64,000 nt of DNA. Origin: Anniella stebbinsi (taxonomy: Eukaryota > Chordata > Lepidosauria > Squamata > Anniellidae). The stretch's first letter is position 1. Each line of letters begins with the position of its first letter. The translations under genes and the position numbers were made by a program. Positions 62,770 to 64,000 of the stretch are shown piece by piece. The stretch covers positions 13,219,001 to 13,283,000 of the forward strand of contig JARDYH010000003.1 in the NCBI GenBank assembly GCA_029215795.1, given 5' to 3'. The notes beneath the pieces were generated by a model, which did no database searches, was not told the origin of the DNA, and was given only the letters and a program-made list of their open reading frames with translations.

Positions 62770-62861
62770 TTGTTGTAACCTGATATCTCCCTTGAACATC
62801 TTGTTGTAACCTGATATCTCCCTTGAACACCTTGTTATAACTTGAAACCTCCCTTGAACCT
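62770..62861. repeat. 31-bp minisatellite, three units, at CR1 break
   Basis: TTGTTGTAACCTGATATCTC starts at 62770 and 62801. A diverged third unit (TTGTTATAACTTGAAACCTC) starts at 62832. Confidence 0.92.
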
Positions 62862-63228
62862 GAACGTTGGAGCCAGTGTCAAGGATAGCGATGTGTGAAC
62901 AGCAAAACCTGAGCTCACCAAAGTTCTCCAAATTCCATCTCGAAGCTTGTACCAACTTGAGTCCATATCAGATTGCGAGCTTTTGGGGGTGGGGGGGAGG
63001 TTTCTTTCCACATGAAAAATCCATGTATATTTCTCTGTATGCATTAACTGGGCACATCTTTGAAATCTATGCATTCTTTTCCCATTGATTCAAGCGGATT
63101 TGTGCACATGTTTCAAAGTATGCATTTTTATGCACATTCTTCAAATGTACCCATGCTACTAAGCACATGGAGGGGGGTGTCACAAGCTTGGAAATGTATG
63201 GACCTCGGCCGCAGATTGCATCCGAGTC
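62862..63228. other. Intergenic, no gene seen
   Basis: Unique sequence. ATGCATT/ATGCACA motifs recur near 63070-63140 without a clear period. Confidence 0.35.
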
Positions 63229-63304
63229 CATGTTTGGTCTGGAACGTGTGAACTGGGTAATTCACACCTTCCAGACCAAACATGGTCTGGAAGGTGTGAA
63301 TGAA
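63229..63304. repeat. Hairpin of 24-bp arms plus a third direct copy
   Basis: The left arm (63229-63252, CATGTTTGGTCTGGAAC...) and right arm (63261-63284, ...TTCCAGACCAAACATG) pair at 23 of 24 bases around an 8-base loop. TGGTCTGGAAGGTGTGAATG follows at about 63283-63302 as a third copy in the first orientation. Confidence 0.9.
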
Positions 63305-64000
63305 AATGAACTTCTTATGCATTCCAAGTCAAGAGTAGGCATTGTTAGGCACCTGCGAAAGGTCCACACCCTCGCAGGGCTCCACTGACTACAGCCCCTG
63401 AGAGTTGCCCCTCCTCTTCAATATTGCAACCTGCTTGTTCACCTGCCTCTTGTTTTGACCCACACAATGGTGTTGGTGAGTCGGAAGAGCAGTAGATGCC
63501 ACTGTTTACTTGCTCTCTGGCTCTTTACCTGTCAAGCAGGCGACAAAATGAGAAAGAGGTTGAGGAGCGATAATGATGACAGCGAGGAGGTTGACTCACT
63601 GAAAGAGGGGCCCATGGAGAGTGTCTTGACCAAGAGCCAGCACTGATTAATACAGAGCAATACGATATACAAGGGCTTGCATATTCAAGGGTGCAATTCC
63701 ATTTCAAAAACCGCCTTCAGCCACACTCCAGACAAGCCAGACAGCTCGTTCGCTGCGAGGAGTACGAAACTCTTCTACTTGCAGTAACAGACGGAAGAAT
63801 AAAGATTACAAGGGCCAAACTACACGTGAACTGGCAGCCGTGGCTTTTGAGTCATGTGACTATACCATTCACATACACAGCAGAAGTAGGGCTACATTCT
63901 GTCACTTCAGGCATGTTTGGTATCACAGCTTGGCTGAGAGAAAAGTGCCCGAAATCAATTTGCCATTTTGACGCATGCCTTGATTACATCCTGTTTGGAC
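63305..64000. other. Intergenic to window end, no gene seen
   Basis: Unique sequence. Two short opposite frames at 63455-63707 overlap and resemble nothing known. Confidence 0.35.

Noticed and set aside
1..64000. Endogenous retrovirus or other viral insertion
   Set aside because: No pair of long terminal repeats, primer-binding site, or gag, pol or env type motif was seen; all reverse transcriptase remains are of the non-LTR type.

Overview
This is vertebrate nuclear DNA with no complete cellular gene that I can support. The repeat content points to a squamate reptile, most likely a lizard. Relics of four non-LTR retrotransposon clades (CR1, L2, L1 and an R4-like element) lie within 64 kb. 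They are joined by tRNA-derived SINEs with a GCCGCCTTGAG-type tail and by many short foldback DNA transposons. Lizards of the Anolis type are known to carry CR1, L2, L1, RTE and R4 together. The species call is an inference.

Layout. Positions 1-2700 are GC-rich with a CpG island at about 1150-2260, which may be a promoter or first-exon region whose gene I cannot name. Positions 2700-11500 hold old repeats, L2 and CR1 ends and several miniature transposons. Positions 11596-14345 hold a dead hAT transposase on the minus strand, split by a 5'-truncated L2 at about 11783-13308. Positions 14800-18100 are a cluster of miniature transposons. Positions 20750-25500 are the densest part: hAT foldback copies, one inserted into another, a CpG-rich 355-bp insertion inside that nest, and a 976-bp GC-rich hAT-like element made of stacked hairpins. 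Positions 26500-29650 hold two L2 copies in opposite orientation. Positions 30000-40600 hold small palindromic repeats, two larger CR1 ends and a 260-bp polypurine tract. Positions 42260-47100 hold further hAT copies. Positions 48000-51430 hold a SINE, a 137-bp direct duplication and two opposed L1 fragments, one broken by three later insertions. Positions 51440-52320, 57290-57845 and 61740-62240 are repeat-free and look like candidate conserved non-coding elements. Positions 53500-54370 hold an R4-like relic next to an L2 end.

The parts do not form a pathway. The window reads as a gene-poor region, possibly next to a developmental gene, that has been an insertion site for many element families. 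The commonest family is a hAT-type foldback (about fifteen whole or partial copies, most about 300-320 bp). Several copies keep 8-bp target-site duplications, some perfect (AGCAGAAC, GTTCTTCA, CCCCTGCT) and some one base off. A second group of miniature elements shows 3-bp duplications (TCT, TAT, TGG, GAA, ACT, AAG), suggesting a PIF/Harbinger-like mechanism. The nesting gives a relative order of insertion. The 22482-22836 insertion is the item I would look at first, because I do not recognise it.
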